Shown here: one piece after another, positions 9,996 to 19,670 of the stretch
How positions within the stretch are numbered: the stretch's first letter is position 1
Layout: every line of letters begins with the position of its first letter
DNA from: Pseudomonas sp. GD03944
GTDB taxonomy: Bacteria; Pseudomonadota; Gammaproteobacteria; Pseudomonadales; Pseudomonadaceae
NCBI RefSeq assembly: GCF_029839275.1
Contig: NZ_JAOCAH010000009.1
Location: 62,001 to 126,000, forward strand
Length of the DNA stretch: 64,000 bases
Direction: 5' to 3'
The notes under the pieces: generated by a model
Told to the model about the DNA's origin: nothing
Databases searched by the model: none
What the model saw: only the letters and a program-made list of their open reading frames with translations
Program-made: the position numbers and the translations under genes

Positions 9996-10649
9996 TCAGC
10001 GTGGCCCGTAGGCGCGCATGAACATGCTCACCGAGGCTTCGATGTGCTGTTCCGCGTCCTCGCCCTGCAGCGGCTCGCCGCAGCCCACCAGCAGGCGGAA
10101 GTTGGCCCCGCCCTTGACCAGGCAGAAGAACTGGTCGGCGGCGGTCGGCACATCATCGATATCCAGCTGGCCGGCTGCCGTCGCCTGGGCCAGCAGGTGT
10201 TCCATGCCGTCCAGCAACCGCTGCGGCCCGGCCTCGTAGAACATCCGTGACAGCTTGGGGCTCTGGCTGCCCTGGCTGACCATGACCCGGTGCAGTTCCA
10301 CCGACTCGCAGCTGTTGATCAGCACATGGAAGCCACGGGCGATGTTCAGCAGCACGTTCTCGATCCGCGCGCCCTCGGGCAGGGCAAAGAACAGGCCCGG
10401 TACCTGCTCTTCGCACTTGGCCTTCACCGCCGCCGAGAACAGGTTCTCCTTGTCGGTGAAATGGCTGTAGACCGTGAGTTTCGACACGCCGGCTTCGGCG
10501 GCGATGGCGTCCATGCTGCTGCCGTCGTAACCGTTGCGCAGGAACAGGGTCTTGGCGGCCTCGAGGATCGCGTCGCGCTTGGCGGGGTCTTTGGGGCGGC
10601 CTGGGCCGCTGCTCGGCGGCAGCATGGGGGGAGTGCTCACTGGGTTCAT
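9996..10649 (-). CDS. mexL: TetR-family repressor, MexL-like
   Basis: A 217-residue regulator with an N-terminal TetR helix-turn-helix (ILEAAKTLFLRNGYDGSS, then AGVSKLTVYSHFTDKE, residues 28-68) and a C-terminal ligand-binding domain of AefR type. It is transcribed divergently from a MexJK-like RND pump, the arrangement of mexL-mexJK in P. aeruginosa, where MexL represses the pump and itself. A 16-bp inverted repeat (844-859 within 10.8 kb, see separate entry) in the shared intergenic region is a candidate operator. The name rests on the neighbourhood and on general resemblance; the local function is inferred. Confidence 0.82.
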   Translation of the reverse strand: MNPVSTPPMLPPSSGPGRPKDPAKRDAILEAAKTLFLRNGYDGSSMDAIAAEAGVSKLTVYSHFTDKENLFSAAVKAKCEEQVPGLFFALPEGARIENVLLNIARGFHVLINSCESVELHRVMVSQGSQSPKLSRMFYEAGPQRLLDGMEHLLAQATAAGQLDIDDVPTAADQFFCLVKGGANFRLLVGCGEPLQGEDAEQHIEASVSMFMRAYGPR

Positions 10650-10892
10650 CCGGTCGATTGTCCCGCGTGCGCGAACGACGCGCCACGGGCTCGTGATCTT
10701 CTGTCGAGGGCACTGCCTTCGACCTGTGCCTCATCCGTCGTGCCGAGCGGCTATCCGCGCCTACCCTGGTTGAAACAATTGAGCACACATCCTGTGTCGG
10801 CTGGTCATTTTTAATACTGGACTGATGAGTTTGCTATTTTTACTATACCGGGCAGTATAAATATTCCAAACCTTTGCGAAAGGTCATTCATC
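10650..10892. promoter_or_regulatory. Divergent promoter region of TetR gene and RND pump
   Basis: 243 bases between the starts of the two genes. The left part is GC-rich; the right part from 10808 turns AT-rich, with TTGCTA (10831-10836) and TATAAA (10856-10861) as a possible but widely spaced (19 bases) -35/-10 pair for the pump. The inverted repeat at 10844-10859 overlaps this -10. Confidence 0.5.
10844..10859. promoter_or_regulatory. Candidate TetR/MexL operator
   Basis: Inverted repeat TATAC-CGGGCA-GTATA: 5-bp perfect arms around a 6-bp centre, overlapping the proposed pump promoter, 33 bases before the mexJ-like start. A partial similar half-site (ATACTGGAC) lies at 10814-10822. Confidence 0.5.
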
Positions 10893-11996
10893 ATGTTCCG
10901 CCATGCGTTGTCCGTCGCCGTCCCGTTCAGTCTGATCGTCCTACTCGCTGCCTGCGGCAATGGCGAGCAGGTCGCCCAAGCCATCCGCCCGGCCATGGTC
11001 GTGCAGCCCCAGCTCTCCGCTGAACTGATGGACACCTACCCGGGTGAGGTGCGCGCGCGGCTGGAGCCGGAACTGGCGTTTCGCATCGGCGGCAAGGTGA
11101 CCAAGCGCCTGGTCGAGGTCGGTGAACTGGTGAAGAAGGACCAGCCGCTGGCCGAACTCGACCCCCAGGACGTGCGCCTGCAACTGGAAGCGACCCGCGC
11201 CCAGGTGGCGGCGGCCGAGGCCAACCTGCAGATGGTCCGTGCCGAACGTGACCGCTACAAGACGCTGCTCTCGCGCAACCTGGTCAGCCGCTCGCAGTAC
11301 GACAACGCGGAAAACCTCTACCGCTCCGGTGAGGCGCGCCTGAAACAGATCAAGGCGGAATTCAACGTGGCCAACAACCAGGCCGGTTATTCCGTGCTGC
11401 GCGCCTCGCAGAACGGCGTGATCGCGCGGCGCATGGTCGAGGTCGGCCAGGTGGTCGCCGCCGGCCAGACGGTCTTCACCCTGGCTGCCGACGGCGAGCG
11501 CGAGGTGTTGATTAGCCTGCCGGAGCAGGCCTTCGGCCGCTTCAAGGTCGGTCAGGAAGTGGCCGTGGAGCTGTGGTCGCAACCGGACCAGCGCTTCCCG
11601 GGGCGCATTCGCGAAATGTCGCCCTCGGCCGACCCGCAGTCGCGCACCTTCGCCGCCCGTGTGGCCTTCACCGACAACGACGTGCCGGCCGAGCTGGGCC
11701 AGAGTGCCCGGGTGTTCATCGCCCACCAGGGTGACGTGCCGCTGGCCGTGCCGCTCTCGGCGCTGACTGCCGAGCAGGGCGACCCCTATGTGTGGGTGGT
11801 CGATCCGCAGACCTCCACCCTCAAGCGCGCCCCGGTGCGCATCGGCGCCTATGGCGAGAAAACGGTGCCGGTGCTCGAAGGCCTGAAACCCACCGACTGG
11901 GTGGTGGTGGCCGGGGTTCAGGTGCTGCGTGAAGGGCAGGAGGTGCGACCGGTCGACCGCGACAACCGCGTGGTCGAGCTGGCGGCCAAGGAGTAA
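10893..11996 (+). CDS. mexJ: RND efflux periplasmic adaptor lipoprotein, MexJ-like
   Basis: Membrane fusion protein linking the inner-membrane RND pump to an outer-membrane channel. The 367 residues equal the length of P. aeruginosa MexJ as I recall it. The signal peptide ends in the lipobox LAAC with Cys21, so it is a lipoprotein anchored in the inner membrane. The order is lipoyl half (ARLEPELAFRIGGKV), an alpha-hairpin coiled coil (about 90-150), second lipoyl half (GVIARRMVEVGQVV), beta-barrel and membrane-proximal domain. ATG at 10893 follows AAAGG. The pump gene starts 5 bases after its stop. Confidence 0.92.
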   Translation: MFRHALSVAVPFSLIVLLAACGNGEQVAQAIRPAMVVQPQLSAELMDTYPGEVRARLEPELAFRIGGKVTKRLVEVGELVKKDQPLAELDPQDVRLQLEATRAQVAAAEANLQMVRAERDRYKTLLSRNLVSRSQYDNAENLYRSGEARLKQIKAEFNVANNQAGYSVLRASQNGVIARRMVEVGQVVAAGQTVFTLAADGEREVLISLPEQAFGRFKVGQEVAVELWSQPDQRFPGRIREMSPSADPQSRTFAARVAFTDNDVPAELGQSARVFIAHQGDVPLAVPLSALTAEQGDPYVWVVDPQTSTLKRAPVRIGAYGEKTVPVLEGLKPTDWVVVAGVQVLREGQEVRPVDRDNRVVELAAKE

Positions 11997-12001
11997 TCCC
12001 G

Positions 12002-15000
12002 ATGGATTTCAACCTCTCCGCCTGGGCGCTGCGCAATCGCCAGATCGTTCTCTACATCATGCTGCTGCTCGGTATCGTCGGGGCGCTGTCCTACAACAAG
12101 CTGGGGCAGAGCGAAGACCCGCCGTTCACCTTCAAGGCCATGGTCATCCGCACCAACTGGCCGGGGGCGAGCGCCGAGGAAGTGGCGCGCCAGGTCACCG
12201 AGCGCATCGAAAAGAAACTGATGGAGACCGGCGAGTACGACAAGCTCATCTCCTTCTCGCGGCCCGGCGAATCCCAGGTGACCTTCCTGGCCCGCGATTC
12301 GATGCACTCCAAGCAGATTCCCGAGCTGTGGTACCAGGTCCGCAAGAAGATCAGCGACATTCGCCACACCTTGCCCCAGGGCATCCAGGGGCCGTTCTTC
12401 AACGACGAATTCGGCACCACCTTCGGCAACATCTACGCGCTGACCGGGGACGGTTTCGACTACGCCGTGCTCAAGGATTACGCCGACCGCATCCAATTGC
12501 AGCTGCAGCGGGTCAAGGACGTGGGCAAGGTCGAGCTGCTCGGGCTGCAGGACGAGAAGATCTGGATCGAACTGTCCAACACCAAGCTGGCCACCCTCGG
12601 TCTGCCCCTGGCGGCGGTGCAGCAGGCCCTGGAAGAACAGAACGCGGTGGCGGCGGCAGGCTTCTTCGAAACCGCCAGCGACCGCGTGCAACTGCGGGTG
12701 ACCGGGCGTTTCGAGTCGGTGGCGGAAATCCGCAACTTCCCGATCCGGGTGGGCGATCGCACCTTCCGCATCGGCGATGTGGCCGAGGTCAAGCGTGGCT
12801 TCAATGACCCGCCCGCGCCGCGCATGCGCTTCATGGGCGAGGACGCCCTGGGCCTGGCCGTCTCGATGAAGGACGGCGGTGACATCCTGGTGCTGGGCGA
12901 GGCCCTGCAAGGCGAGTTCGCCCGGCTTCAGGAAACCCTGCCGGTAGGCATGCAGCTGCGCAAGGTGTCCGACCAGCCCGCCGCGGTGAAAACCGGGGTC
13001 GGCGAGTTCGTGCGGGTGCTCACCGAGGCCCTGATCATCGTGCTGCTGGTGAGCTTCTTCTCCCTCGGCCTGCGCACCGGACTGGTGGTGGCACTGTCGA
13101 TCCCGCTGGTGCTGGCGATGACCTTCGCCGCCATGTACTACCTGGGCATCGGCCTGCACAAGATTTCCCTGGGGGCGCTGGTGCTGGCGCTGGGGTTGCT
13201 GGTGGACGACGCGATCATTGCCGTGGAAATGATGGCGATCAAGATGGAGCAGGGCTACGACCGGCTCAAGGCCGCGGCCTACGCCTGGACCAGCACGGCC
13301 TTCCCGATGCTCACCGGGACCCTGATCACCGCCGCGGGCTTCCTGCCGATCGCCACCGCGCAATCCGGTACCGGCGAGTACACCCGTTCGATCTTCCAGG
13401 TGGTGACCATCGCCCTGGTGGTGTCGTGGATCGCCGCCGTGGTGTTCGTGCCCTACCTGGGCGCCAAGCTGCTGCCTGACCTGGCCAAGCTGCACGCCGC
13501 CAAGCACGGCGGCAGCGACCAGGGCCACGACCCGTATTCCACGCCCTTCTACCAGCGGGTTCGCCGCGCGGTGGAGTGGTGCGTGCGGCGCCGCAAGACG
13601 GTGATCGTGCTGACCCTGGGCCTGTTCGTCGCCTCGATCCTGCTGTTCCGCTTCGTGCCCCAGCAGTTCTTCCCGGCTTCCGGCCGCCTGGAACTGATGG
13701 TTGACCTCAAGCTCGCCGAAGGTGCCTCGCTGAAGGCGACCGAAGAGCAGGTCAAACGCCTGGAAACCCTGCTCAGCAAGCACGACGGCATCGACAACTA
13801 CGTGGCCTACGTGGGCACCGGCTCGCCGCGCTTCTACCTGCCGCTGGACCAGCAACTGCCGGCCGCCAGCTTTGCCCAGTTCGTGGTACTGGCCAAGACC
13901 ATCGAGGACCGCGAGGAAATCCGCAGCTGGCTGATCGAGACGGTCAACGAACAGTTCCCGGCGTTGCGTACCCGCATTTCGCGCCTGGAGAACGGCCCGC
14001 CCGTGGGCTACCCGGTGCAGTTCCGGGTGTCCGGCGAGCACATCGACGAGGTGCGTGATCTGGCCCGCCAGGTCGCTGACAAGGTGCGCGAGAACCCCCA
14101 TGTGGTCAACGTGCACCTGGACTGGGAGGAGCCGAGCAAGGTGGTGCGCCTGAACATCGACCAGGAGCGCGCCCGTGCCCTGGGCGTGAGCACCGCCGAC
14201 CTGTCGCAGTTCCTGCAGAGCTCGCTGACCGGCTCGCCGGTCAGCCAGTACCGCGAGGGCAACGAGCTGATCGAGATCCTGCTGCGTGGCACCCTCAGCG
14301 AGCGCCAGGAGCTGGGCCTGCTGCCGAGCCTGGCGGTGCCCACCGACAACGGCATGAGCGTGCCGCTGTCGCAGATCGCGACCCTGGAGTACGGCTTCGA
14401 AGAAGGCATCATCTGGCACCGCAACCGCCTGCCGACGGTGACCGTGCGCGCGGACATCTACGGCAAGGAACAGCCGGCCAGCCTGGTGGCGCAGATCCTG
14501 CCGACCCTGGAGCCGATCCGCGCCGAACTGCCGTCCGGCTACCTGCTCGATGTGGGCGGCACGGTGGAAGACGCCAGCCGCGGTCAGAGGTCGGTGAACG
14601 CCGGGGTGCCACTGTTCATCGTGGTGGTGCTGACGCTGCTGATGCTGCAGCTCAAGAGCTTCTCGCGCTCGGCGATGGTGTTCCTCACGGCTCCACTGGG
14701 GTTGATCGGGGTGACGCTGTTCCTGCTGATCTTCCGCCAGCCCTTCGGTTTCGTCGCCATGCTCGGCACCATCGCCCTGTCGGGGATGATCATGCGCAAC
14801 TCGGTGATCCTGGTGGACCAGATCGAGCAGGACATCGAGGCCGGTCTGGACCGCTGGCACGCCATCATCGAAGCCACGGTGCGGCGTTTCCGCCCGATCG
14901 TGCTGACCGCCCTGGCGGCGGTGCTGGCGATGATCCCGCTGTCGCGCAGCGTGTTCTTCGGGCCGATGGCGGTGGCGATCATGGGGGGGCTGATCGTCGC

Positions 15001-15082
15001 CACCGCGCTGACCCTGCTGTTCCTGCCGGCGCTGTATGCGGCGTGGTTCCGGGTCAAGGAGACGCCGCGCCCGGCAGCCTGA
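12002..15082 (+). CDS. mexK: RND multidrug efflux pump, MexK-like
   Basis: A 1026-residue inner-membrane RND transporter of the HAE1/AcrB-like superfamily that uses the proton gradient to expel substrates. It has an N-terminal membrane helix (about 14-31), a large periplasmic loop, helices 2-6 around 335-485, a second loop, and helices 8-12 from about 865 to the end. The proton-relay pair D402-D403 in helix 4 (LLVDDAII) is intact. In P. aeruginosa MexJK exports triclosan with OpmH and other drugs with OprM. No outer-membrane channel gene lies here, so it must borrow one. Substrate specificity is inferred from homology only. Confidence 0.92.
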   Translation: MDFNLSAWALRNRQIVLYIMLLLGIVGALSYNKLGQSEDPPFTFKAMVIRTNWPGASAEEVARQVTERIEKKLMETGEYDKLISFSRPGESQVTFLARDSMHSKQIPELWYQVRKKISDIRHTLPQGIQGPFFNDEFGTTFGNIYALTGDGFDYAVLKDYADRIQLQLQRVKDVGKVELLGLQDEKIWIELSNTKLATLGLPLAAVQQALEEQNAVAAAGFFETASDRVQLRVTGRFESVAEIRNFPIRVGDRTFRIGDVAEVKRGFNDPPAPRMRFMGEDALGLAVSMKDGGDILVLGEALQGEFARLQETLPVGMQLRKVSDQPAAVKTGVGEFVRVLTEALIIVLLVSFFSLGLRTGLVVALSIPLVLAMTFAAMYYLGIGLHKISLGALVLALGLLVDDAIIAVEMMAIKMEQGYDRLKAAAYAWTSTAFPMLTGTLITAAGFLPIATAQSGTGEYTRSIFQVVTIALVVSWIAAVVFVPYLGAKLLPDLAKLHAAKHGGSDQGHDPYSTPFYQRVRRAVEWCVRRRKTVIVLTLGLFVASILLFRFVPQQFFPASGRLELMVDLKLAEGASLKATEEQVKRLETLLSKHDGIDNYVAYVGTGSPRFYLPLDQQLPAASFAQFVVLAKTIEDREEIRSWLIETVNEQFPALRTRISRLENGPPVGYPVQFRVSGEHIDEVRDLARQVADKVRENPHVVNVHLDWEEPSKVVRLNIDQERARALGVSTADLSQFLQSSLTGSPVSQYREGNELIEILLRGTLSERQELGLLPSLAVPTDNGMSVPLSQIATLEYGFEEGIIWHRNRLPTVTVRADIYGKEQPASLVAQILPTLEPIRAELPSGYLLDVGGTVEDASRGQRSVNAGVPLFIVVVLTLLMLQLKSFSRSAMVFLTAPLGLIGVTLFLLIFRQPFGFVAMLGTIALSGMIMRNSVILVDQIEQDIEAGLDRWHAIIEATVRRFRPIVLTALAAVLAMIPLSRSVFFGPMAVAIMGGLIVATALTLLFLPALYAAWFRVKETPRPAA

Positions 15083-15093
15083 GCCCTGAAACG

Positions 15094-15123
15094 AAAAAGC
15101 CCGGTCAATCGACCGGGCTTTTT
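15094..15123. terminator. Bidirectional terminator between RND pump and DUF4197 gene
   Basis: Perfect 13-bp stem (15094-15106 with 15111-15123) around an AATC loop; the arms begin with five A and end with five T, so it can end transcription of both convergent genes. Confidence 0.93.
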
Positions 15124-15142
15124 CTTGGGCGGGATTCGGCGA

Positions 15143-15820
15143 TCAGAGGGCGCCGAATACCTTCTTGGCCAGGCTGGTGGCGGCACCGGCCGGGTTCTGG
15201 CGGATGCTGGCTTCCTGCTTGGCGATCATCTCGAACAGGCCATTGAGCGCCTGCTCGGTCACGTAGCTTTCGATGTTGGCGCTCTTGGCGTCGATCACCC
15301 CGAAGCTCGCGGCCTGGCCGGCGAAGCTGTTGTACTGCTTGGCCAGGCCGACCTGGTCGGTGGCCTGCTTGACGATGGGCAGGAACTTGGCGCGAATCTG
15401 CTCGCGGCTGGTCTTGTTCAGGTACTGGGTGGCGGAGTCCTCGGGGCCGATGAGGATGCCCTTGGCGTCCTGCACGGTCATCTTCTTCACCGAATCCACC
15501 AGCAGCGCCTGAGCCTGCGGCACGGCGGCCTCGGCGGCCTTGTTCATGCTGGCTTCCAACTGATCGACCTGGGCGCCCATGCCCATCATCTTCATGGTCT
15601 TGGCGGCCTTGCCCAGGTTGCCCGGCAGCTCGATGCGCACCTCGGGGTTGTTGTTGAAACCGCCCGGCTTGCCCAGTTGCTGCACCGCGACCTTGGCGCC
15701 CTGGGTCAGGGCGTCCTTGAGGCCGCCGCTGGCGTCGCTCTGGCTGAGGTCGGCGAGGGACAGGGCAAAGGTGTGGGAAGACAGGGCGAGGCCAGCGGCC
15801 AGGACGATGGTACGCAGCAT
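15143..15820 (-). CDS. DUF4197 periplasmic protein
   Basis: A 225-residue protein with a signal peptide (MLRTIVLAAGLALSSHTFA) and the DUF4197 body: LSQSDASGGLKDALTQGA near the mature N-terminus, then several predicted helices and the segment NIESYVTEQALNGLFEMIA near the C-terminus. The function is unknown. I chose ATG at 15820, which has AAGGATG upstream at good spacing, rather than the ATG three codons earlier, which directly abuts the AAGG. It faces the pump across a shared terminator and lies downstream of plsB on the same strand, about 120 bases away. Confidence 0.88.
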   Translation of the reverse strand: MLRTIVLAAGLALSSHTFALSLADLSQSDASGGLKDALTQGAKVAVQQLGKPGGFNNNPEVRIELPGNLGKAAKTMKMMGMGAQVDQLEASMNKAAEAAVPQAQALLVDSVKKMTVQDAKGILIGPEDSATQYLNKTSREQIRAKFLPIVKQATDQVGLAKQYNSFAGQAASFGVIDAKSANIESYVTEQALNGLFEMIAKQEASIRQNPAGAATSLAKKVFGAL

Positions 15821-15906
15821 GGTGAGCATCCTTGTGAAGGGGGCAGTGAATTGAGCTTAACAGGCCGTTGAAAAACTACCTATGCGACGCAGAGGGGCGC
15901 CGGAGG

Positions 15907-15931
15907 CAGCGAGGGCAGGGCGCCCTCGCTG
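15907..15931 (-). terminator. GC-rich hairpin downstream of plsB
   Basis: Perfect 9-bp stem CAGCGAGGG / CCCTCGCTG with a 7-base loop, 10 bases past the plsB stop. There is no T-run after it, so termination activity is uncertain; it could instead stabilise the 3' end. Confidence 0.4.
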
Positions 15932-15940
15932 TCGGGACGA

Positions 15941-18424
15941 TCACAGCGGATCGACGGCATCCTCGCTGCGGTCCATCGCCACCTGGCGGATCGACAGGCG
16001 AATCTCGGCCGGCAGCACGCGCTTGGCCGCGCCTTCGGCCAGTTCGTTGAGCAGCGGGTGGTGGCTCAGCTTGCCGGCCTCGTCGCGGCGCAGCACGCCC
16101 TGGTCCAGCAGGCTCTGGATGAAGTGGCGGAACAGGCTCTTGTCGAAGAACTCCGGGGCATTGAGGCCGTGGAGGATCGACAGGCGCTGGGCCATCACGG
16201 TGCACAGGTCTTCCAGTTCTTCGGCGCTGATCGCGTTCTGCCCGGCATTGAGCAGCAGGGCGATGGCCATGTAGAAACGCTGCAGGGTCTGGGCGATGGC
16301 GCGCGACAGCAGGGTCAGCAGCACGAAGTGGCGCGAACTCGGGGCCGGGCGCACGTACACGTCGTTCTCGAACTTGAGCAGGCCTTGTTCGACGAACGCC
16401 GCCAGCCACTGGTCGACCACCGCGTCCAGCTCCTCCGGGCTCCAGCGGATGAACAGCTCCGACTGCAGGTACGGGTACAGCGCGTGGGTGAAGCGCAGGA
16501 TCTGCTCGCGGCTGATCCGCGCGCTGCTCTGGAAGAAGCTCGCCAGCAGCGCCGGCAGGGCGAAGATGTGCAGCACGTTGTTGCGGTAGTAGGTCATCAG
16601 GACGGCGTTCTGCTCGTCCAGGTAGAGGATCTTGCCCAGGGCGTCCTTCTGCTCGGCCAGCAGGTCCATGCCCTGCACATACTCGATCAGCGTCTTGCCG
16701 TCGCCGGCGGGCAGGGTGGTGTGCGGCGAGTACGGCACCGCGCGCAGCAGCGCCAGGTACAGGTCGAGCACCCGGGCCAGGGCACGGTCGTCCAGGGCCA
16801 GCTTGCTGGTGGAGAGCAGCGCCAGGGCCACCAGGTTGACCGGGTTGACCGCCGCAGCTTCGTTCAGGTGCTGGGCCACGCGCTCGCCCAGGCGGTTGGT
16901 GGTCTCGTTGAGCCAGCCTGGGCGGAACTGTGGCCCCAGGTCCTGTTCGCGCCAAGCGGGCTGCTGCTGGTCGAGGAATTCGCCGAGCTTGATCGGCTCG
17001 CCGAAGTTGACCCAGACGTGGCCGAAGCGCTGCTTGAGGGCACCGATGACCTTGAAAATGTCGAAGATCGATTCCTTCTTCTTGCTCGCGCCGCGCAGCT
17101 CGCCCAGGTAGGTGCGGCCTTCCAGGACCCGCTCGTAGCCGATGTAGACCGGCACGAAGACCACTGGCATGCGGTGGTCGCGCAGGTAGCTGCGCAGGGT
17201 GATGGCGAGCATGCCGGTCTTGGGCTGCAGCATGCGCCCGGTGCGCGAGCGGCCGCCTTCGACGAAGTACTCCACCGGGAAGCCCTTGCTGAACAGGGTG
17301 TGCAGGTACTCGTTGAACACCGCGGTGTACAGCGGGTTGCCCTTGAACGTGCGGCGCATGAAGAAGGCGCCGCCCCGGCGCAGCAGGCCGCCGATCACCG
17401 GCATGTTGAGGTTGATGCCGGCGGCGATGTGCGGCGGGGTCAGGCCGTTGCGGAACAGCAGGTAGGACAGCAGCAGGTAGTCGATGTGGCTGCGGTGGCA
17501 GGGCACGTAGATCACCTCGTGGCCCTGGGCGACGTCCTGCACGCCTTCGATGTTGTTGACCTTGATGCCGTCGTAGATCTTGTTCCAGAACCAGGAAAGC
17601 ACCAGCTCCAGGAAGCGGATCACCGTGTAGGTGTAGTCCGAGGCGATCTCGTTGCCGTAGCGCAGGGCCTGGGCCTCGGCCTTCTCGATGCTGATCTTCT
17701 CGCGCTCGGCTTCTTCGAGGATCGCCTGGCGCACTTGCGGGCCATGGATCAGGCCCTTGACCAGGTTGCGTCGGTGCGACACGTCCGGGCCGATGACCGC
17801 GGTCTTCTGGTTGCGGAAATGCACGCGCAGGATGCGGTGCACCATGCGCAAGGTGCGCTCGTGCCCCTTGTCCTGCTCCACCAGCTCGCGCAGGTGAATC
17901 GGCGTGGAGAACTGCACGCGGGTCTTGCGCCCCAGGATCAGGATGCTGACCAGACGACGCAGGCGCCCGGTGACCGCCCAGCTGTCGGCGAACAGCAGTT
18001 TCCAGGCGCTGGTCTCACGGTCCGGCGACTGGCCCCAGAACACGCTGACCGGCACGATCTGCGCGTCGTCCACGGCGTGCTGGCTGAGGGCGCTGACCAC
18101 CCGCTCCAGGGTGGGCGAGATGCCGCGTTTGTCGTGACCGCCCAACCAGCCCGGCTCGGGGGTCAGGTAGAAGAACGCCGCCGGCTCGATCAGATCGCCC
18201 ACCGCCACCGGCACCACTGGCCGTGGCAGGCCGGCCTTGCGGCACTCGGTGTCGACCACGGCCAGGTCGCTCAGCGAGGGCTGCTGCAGCACGAAGAACA
18301 CCGGTTTGCTGCGGTCGAGCTTGAGGGTGAAGGCCGACTGGTTGATGGTTTCCGAGCGTACCCAGAGGTACAGGACGCGGCGCAGGGCACCGAACACGAG
18401 GCGGCGAAACGGGGAGCGGGTCAT
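15941..18424 (-). CDS. plsB: Glycerol-3-phosphate 1-O-acyltransferase
   Basis: Inner-membrane enzyme that puts the first acyl chain on glycerol-3-phosphate in phospholipid synthesis. At 827 residues it has the length of gammaproteobacterial PlsB. The acyltransferase motif HRSHID (HX4D) is at about residues 310-315, preceded by VPC and followed by a hydrophobic stretch; the [11 protein letters not shown] motif follows near 385, and [12 protein letters not shown] near 420. I start at ATG 18424 ([16 protein letters not shown]): the open frame continues upstream into unrelated sequence that overlaps the divergent promoter and the ABC gene. Confidence 0.95.
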   Translation of the reverse strand: MTRSPFRRLVFGALRRVLYLWVRSETINQSAFTLKLDRSKPVFFVLQQPSLSDLAVVDTECRKAGLPRPVVPVAVGDLIEPAAFFYLTPEPGWLGGHDKRGISPTLERVVSALSQHAVDDAQIVPVSVFWGQSPDRETSAWKLLFADSWAVTGRLRRLVSILILGRKTRVQFSTPIHLRELVEQDKGHERTLRMVHRILRVHFRNQKTAVIGPDVSHRRNLVKGLIHGPQVRQAILEEAEREKISIEKAEAQALRYGNEIASDYTYTVIRFLELVLSWFWNKIYDGIKVNNIEGVQDVAQGHEVIYVPCHRSHIDYLLLSYLLFRNGLTPPHIAAGINLNMPVIGGLLRRGGAFFMRRTFKGNPLYTAVFNEYLHTLFSKGFPVEYFVEGGRSRTGRMLQPKTGMLAITLRSYLRDHRMPVVFVPVYIGYERVLEGRTYLGELRGASKKKESIFDIFKVIGALKQRFGHVWVNFGEPIKLGEFLDQQQPAWREQDLGPQFRPGWLNETTNRLGERVAQHLNEAAAVNPVNLVALALLSTSKLALDDRALARVLDLYLALLRAVPYSPHTTLPAGDGKTLIEYVQGMDLLAEQKDALGKILYLDEQNAVLMTYYRNNVLHIFALPALLASFFQSSARISREQILRFTHALYPYLQSELFIRWSPEELDAVVDQWLAAFVEQGLLKFENDVYVRPAPSSRHFVLLTLLSRAIAQTLQRFYMAIALLLNAGQNAISAEELEDLCTVMAQRLSILHGLNAPEFFDKSLFRHFIQSLLDQGVLRRDEAGKLSHHPLLNELAEGAAKRVLPAEIRLSIRQVAMDRSEDAVDPL

Positions 18425-18640
18425 ACGGAGTCTGCTGGCTATGCAAAACGAGCGGTGCTCGGGGCGGGTAGTGTGCCGCAACGGCTGCCTGCCGGCAAAA
18501 TCTTGTAACCACGGCCCGGTCGCGCCGAACGGCTGCGATCGGACGGGCCCGAGCGGCTCTGCAGCGGGGCTTGCGCCACTCCAGCGATGACCGTTGAGGC
18601 GGCAGAGCGCTACGCAGGTCGTGACCGCCGGGTTCCTGGC

Positions 18641-18670
18641 TTGCACTGCCAACGGCCGACTCCTTATAGT
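18641..18670 (+). promoter_or_regulatory. Sigma-70-type promoter of the Gld-like ABC operon
   Basis: TTGCAC (18641-18646), 18-base spacer, TATAGT (18665-18670). The predicted transcript start near 18677 gives a leader of about 70 bases before the ATG at 18747. Confidence 0.65.
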
Positions 18671-18685
18671 CCCGCCCGCATAAAA

Positions 18686-18724
18686 AGGCCCGTCTCGCCG
18701 CTGTACGGGTAGCGAGCAGGGCCT
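18686..18724. promoter_or_regulatory. Leader stem-loop, terminator-like on the minus strand
   Basis: AGGCCC (18686-18691) pairs with GGGCCT (18719-18724), and CTCGC (18694-18698) with GCGAG (18712-18716). Read on the minus strand the stem is followed by TTTTTATG, the form of a Rho-independent terminator directed away from the ABC operon; on the plus strand it lies in the operon leader. Confidence 0.45.
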
Positions 18725-18746
18725 GATACCGCAATGGTGAGAGGCC

Positions 18747-19670
18747 ATGATCGAAATAAAAAACCTGACCAAGCGTTTCGCACAGCACACCGCTGTGGAC
18801 GACCTGTCTTTCAGCGTCAAGCAAGGGGAAGTGCTGGGTTTTCTCGGCCCGAACGGCGCCGGTAAATCCACCACCATGAAGATGCTCACCGGCTTCCTGG
18901 CCCCGACCTCGGGTACCGCCAGTGTCCTGGGCTTCGATATCCGCACCGCCACCCTCAAGGCCCAGCAGCAGATCGGTTATCTGCCCGAAGGCGCGCCGTG
19001 CTACGGCGACATGACGGTGCGCAGCTTTCTCGAGTTCATCGCCGAGGTGCGCGGTTTCCGCCGGGCCGAGAAGGCCCAGCGGGTCCAGCGTGCAGTCGAG
19101 CAGGTGGAGCTGCAGAACGTCCTGGAGCAGTCCATCGAAACCCTGTCCAAGGGCTTCAAGCGCCGGGTCGGCCTGGCCCAGGCGATCCTGCACGACCCCA
19201 AGGTGCTGATCCTCGACGAGCCCACCGACGGCCTCGATCCCAACCAGAAACACCAAGTGCGCAAACTGATCCAGAGCCTGGCCGCCGACAAGATCGTGAT
19301 CATTTCCACCCATATCCTCGAAGAGGTCAGCGCGGTCTGCACCCGTGCGGTGGTGATCGCCGGCGGCAAGCTGCTGGCCGATGGCACGCCGCTGGAACTG
19401 GAGAGCCGTTCGCGCTACCACCAGGCGGTGACCCTGGTGGCGGATGAGCCGCTGGACCATGCCGCCCTGGCGGCGCTGCCAGGTGTGGCCGGTGTGGAAG
19501 ACAACCTGGCCGAGCACAGCGTCAGCGTGCTGGCCGAGCCGGGGGCGGTGATCTTCCCGCAGGTCAATGCGCTGATCGCCGAGCGCGGCTGGCGGGTCAG
19601 GGAGTTGAATGTCGAGCGCGGGCGGCTGGATGAAGTGTTCCGCAGCCTGACCCGTGGGGAGGTGGTATGA
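18747..19670 (+). CDS. ABC transporter ATP-binding protein, GldA-like
   Basis: A 307-residue ATPase subunit. Walker [10 protein letters not shown] is at 34-42, the signature region [14 protein letters not shown] near 133-146, Walker [14 protein letters not shown] near 153-165 and the switch His in ISTHILEEV near 189. It resembles the ATPases of Gld-type (gliding motility-associated) and copper/nitrous oxide NosF-like exporters. The permease start overlaps its stop by four bases (ATGA), and a GldG-like gene follows, so this is a three-gene transporter operon. The substrate is unknown; motility is not implied in Pseudomonas. Confidence 0.92.
   Translation: MIEIKNLTKRFAQHTAVDDLSFSVKQGEVLGFLGPNGAGKSTTMKMLTGFLAPTSGTASVLGFDIRTATLKAQQQIGYLPEGAPCYGDMTVRSFLEFIAEVRGFRRAEKAQRVQRAVEQVELQNVLEQSIETLSKGFKRRVGLAQAILHDPKVLILDEPTDGLDPNQKHQVRKLIQSLAADKIVIISTHILEEVSAVCTRAVVIAGGKLLADGTPLELESRSRYHQAVTLVADEPLDHAALAALPGVAGVEDNLAEHSVSVLAEPGAVIFPQVNALIAERGWRVRELNVERGRLDEVFRSLTRGEVV

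Larger units (their letters stand above)
18425..18746. other. Divergent intergenic region between plsB and the ABC operon
   Basis: 322 bases with no gene. The right end holds a good sigma-70 promoter for the ABC operon (18641-18670) and a structured leader (18686-18724). The left half, GC-rich, should hold the plsB promoter, but I cannot point to clear boxes. Confidence 0.55.

Noticed and set aside
11918..14860. A 980-codon open frame on the minus strand inside the RND pump gene
   Set aside because: It is antisense to a gene with clear RND motifs. Its translation is His/Gln/Arg/Gly-rich low-complexity sequence, as expected from the complement of a GC-rich gene.
16058..18508. A plus-strand open frame of about 816 codons opposite plsB
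   Set aside because: Same reason: plsB on the other strand has intact acyltransferase motifs, and the plus frame shows no recognisable domain and Val/Gln/Asp/Gly-rich composition.
18425..18958. N-terminal extension of plsB to a start at 18958
   Set aside because: The extra 178 codons would overlap the ABC ATPase gene and its promoter, and do not resemble PlsB; the ATG at 18424 gives the family length.
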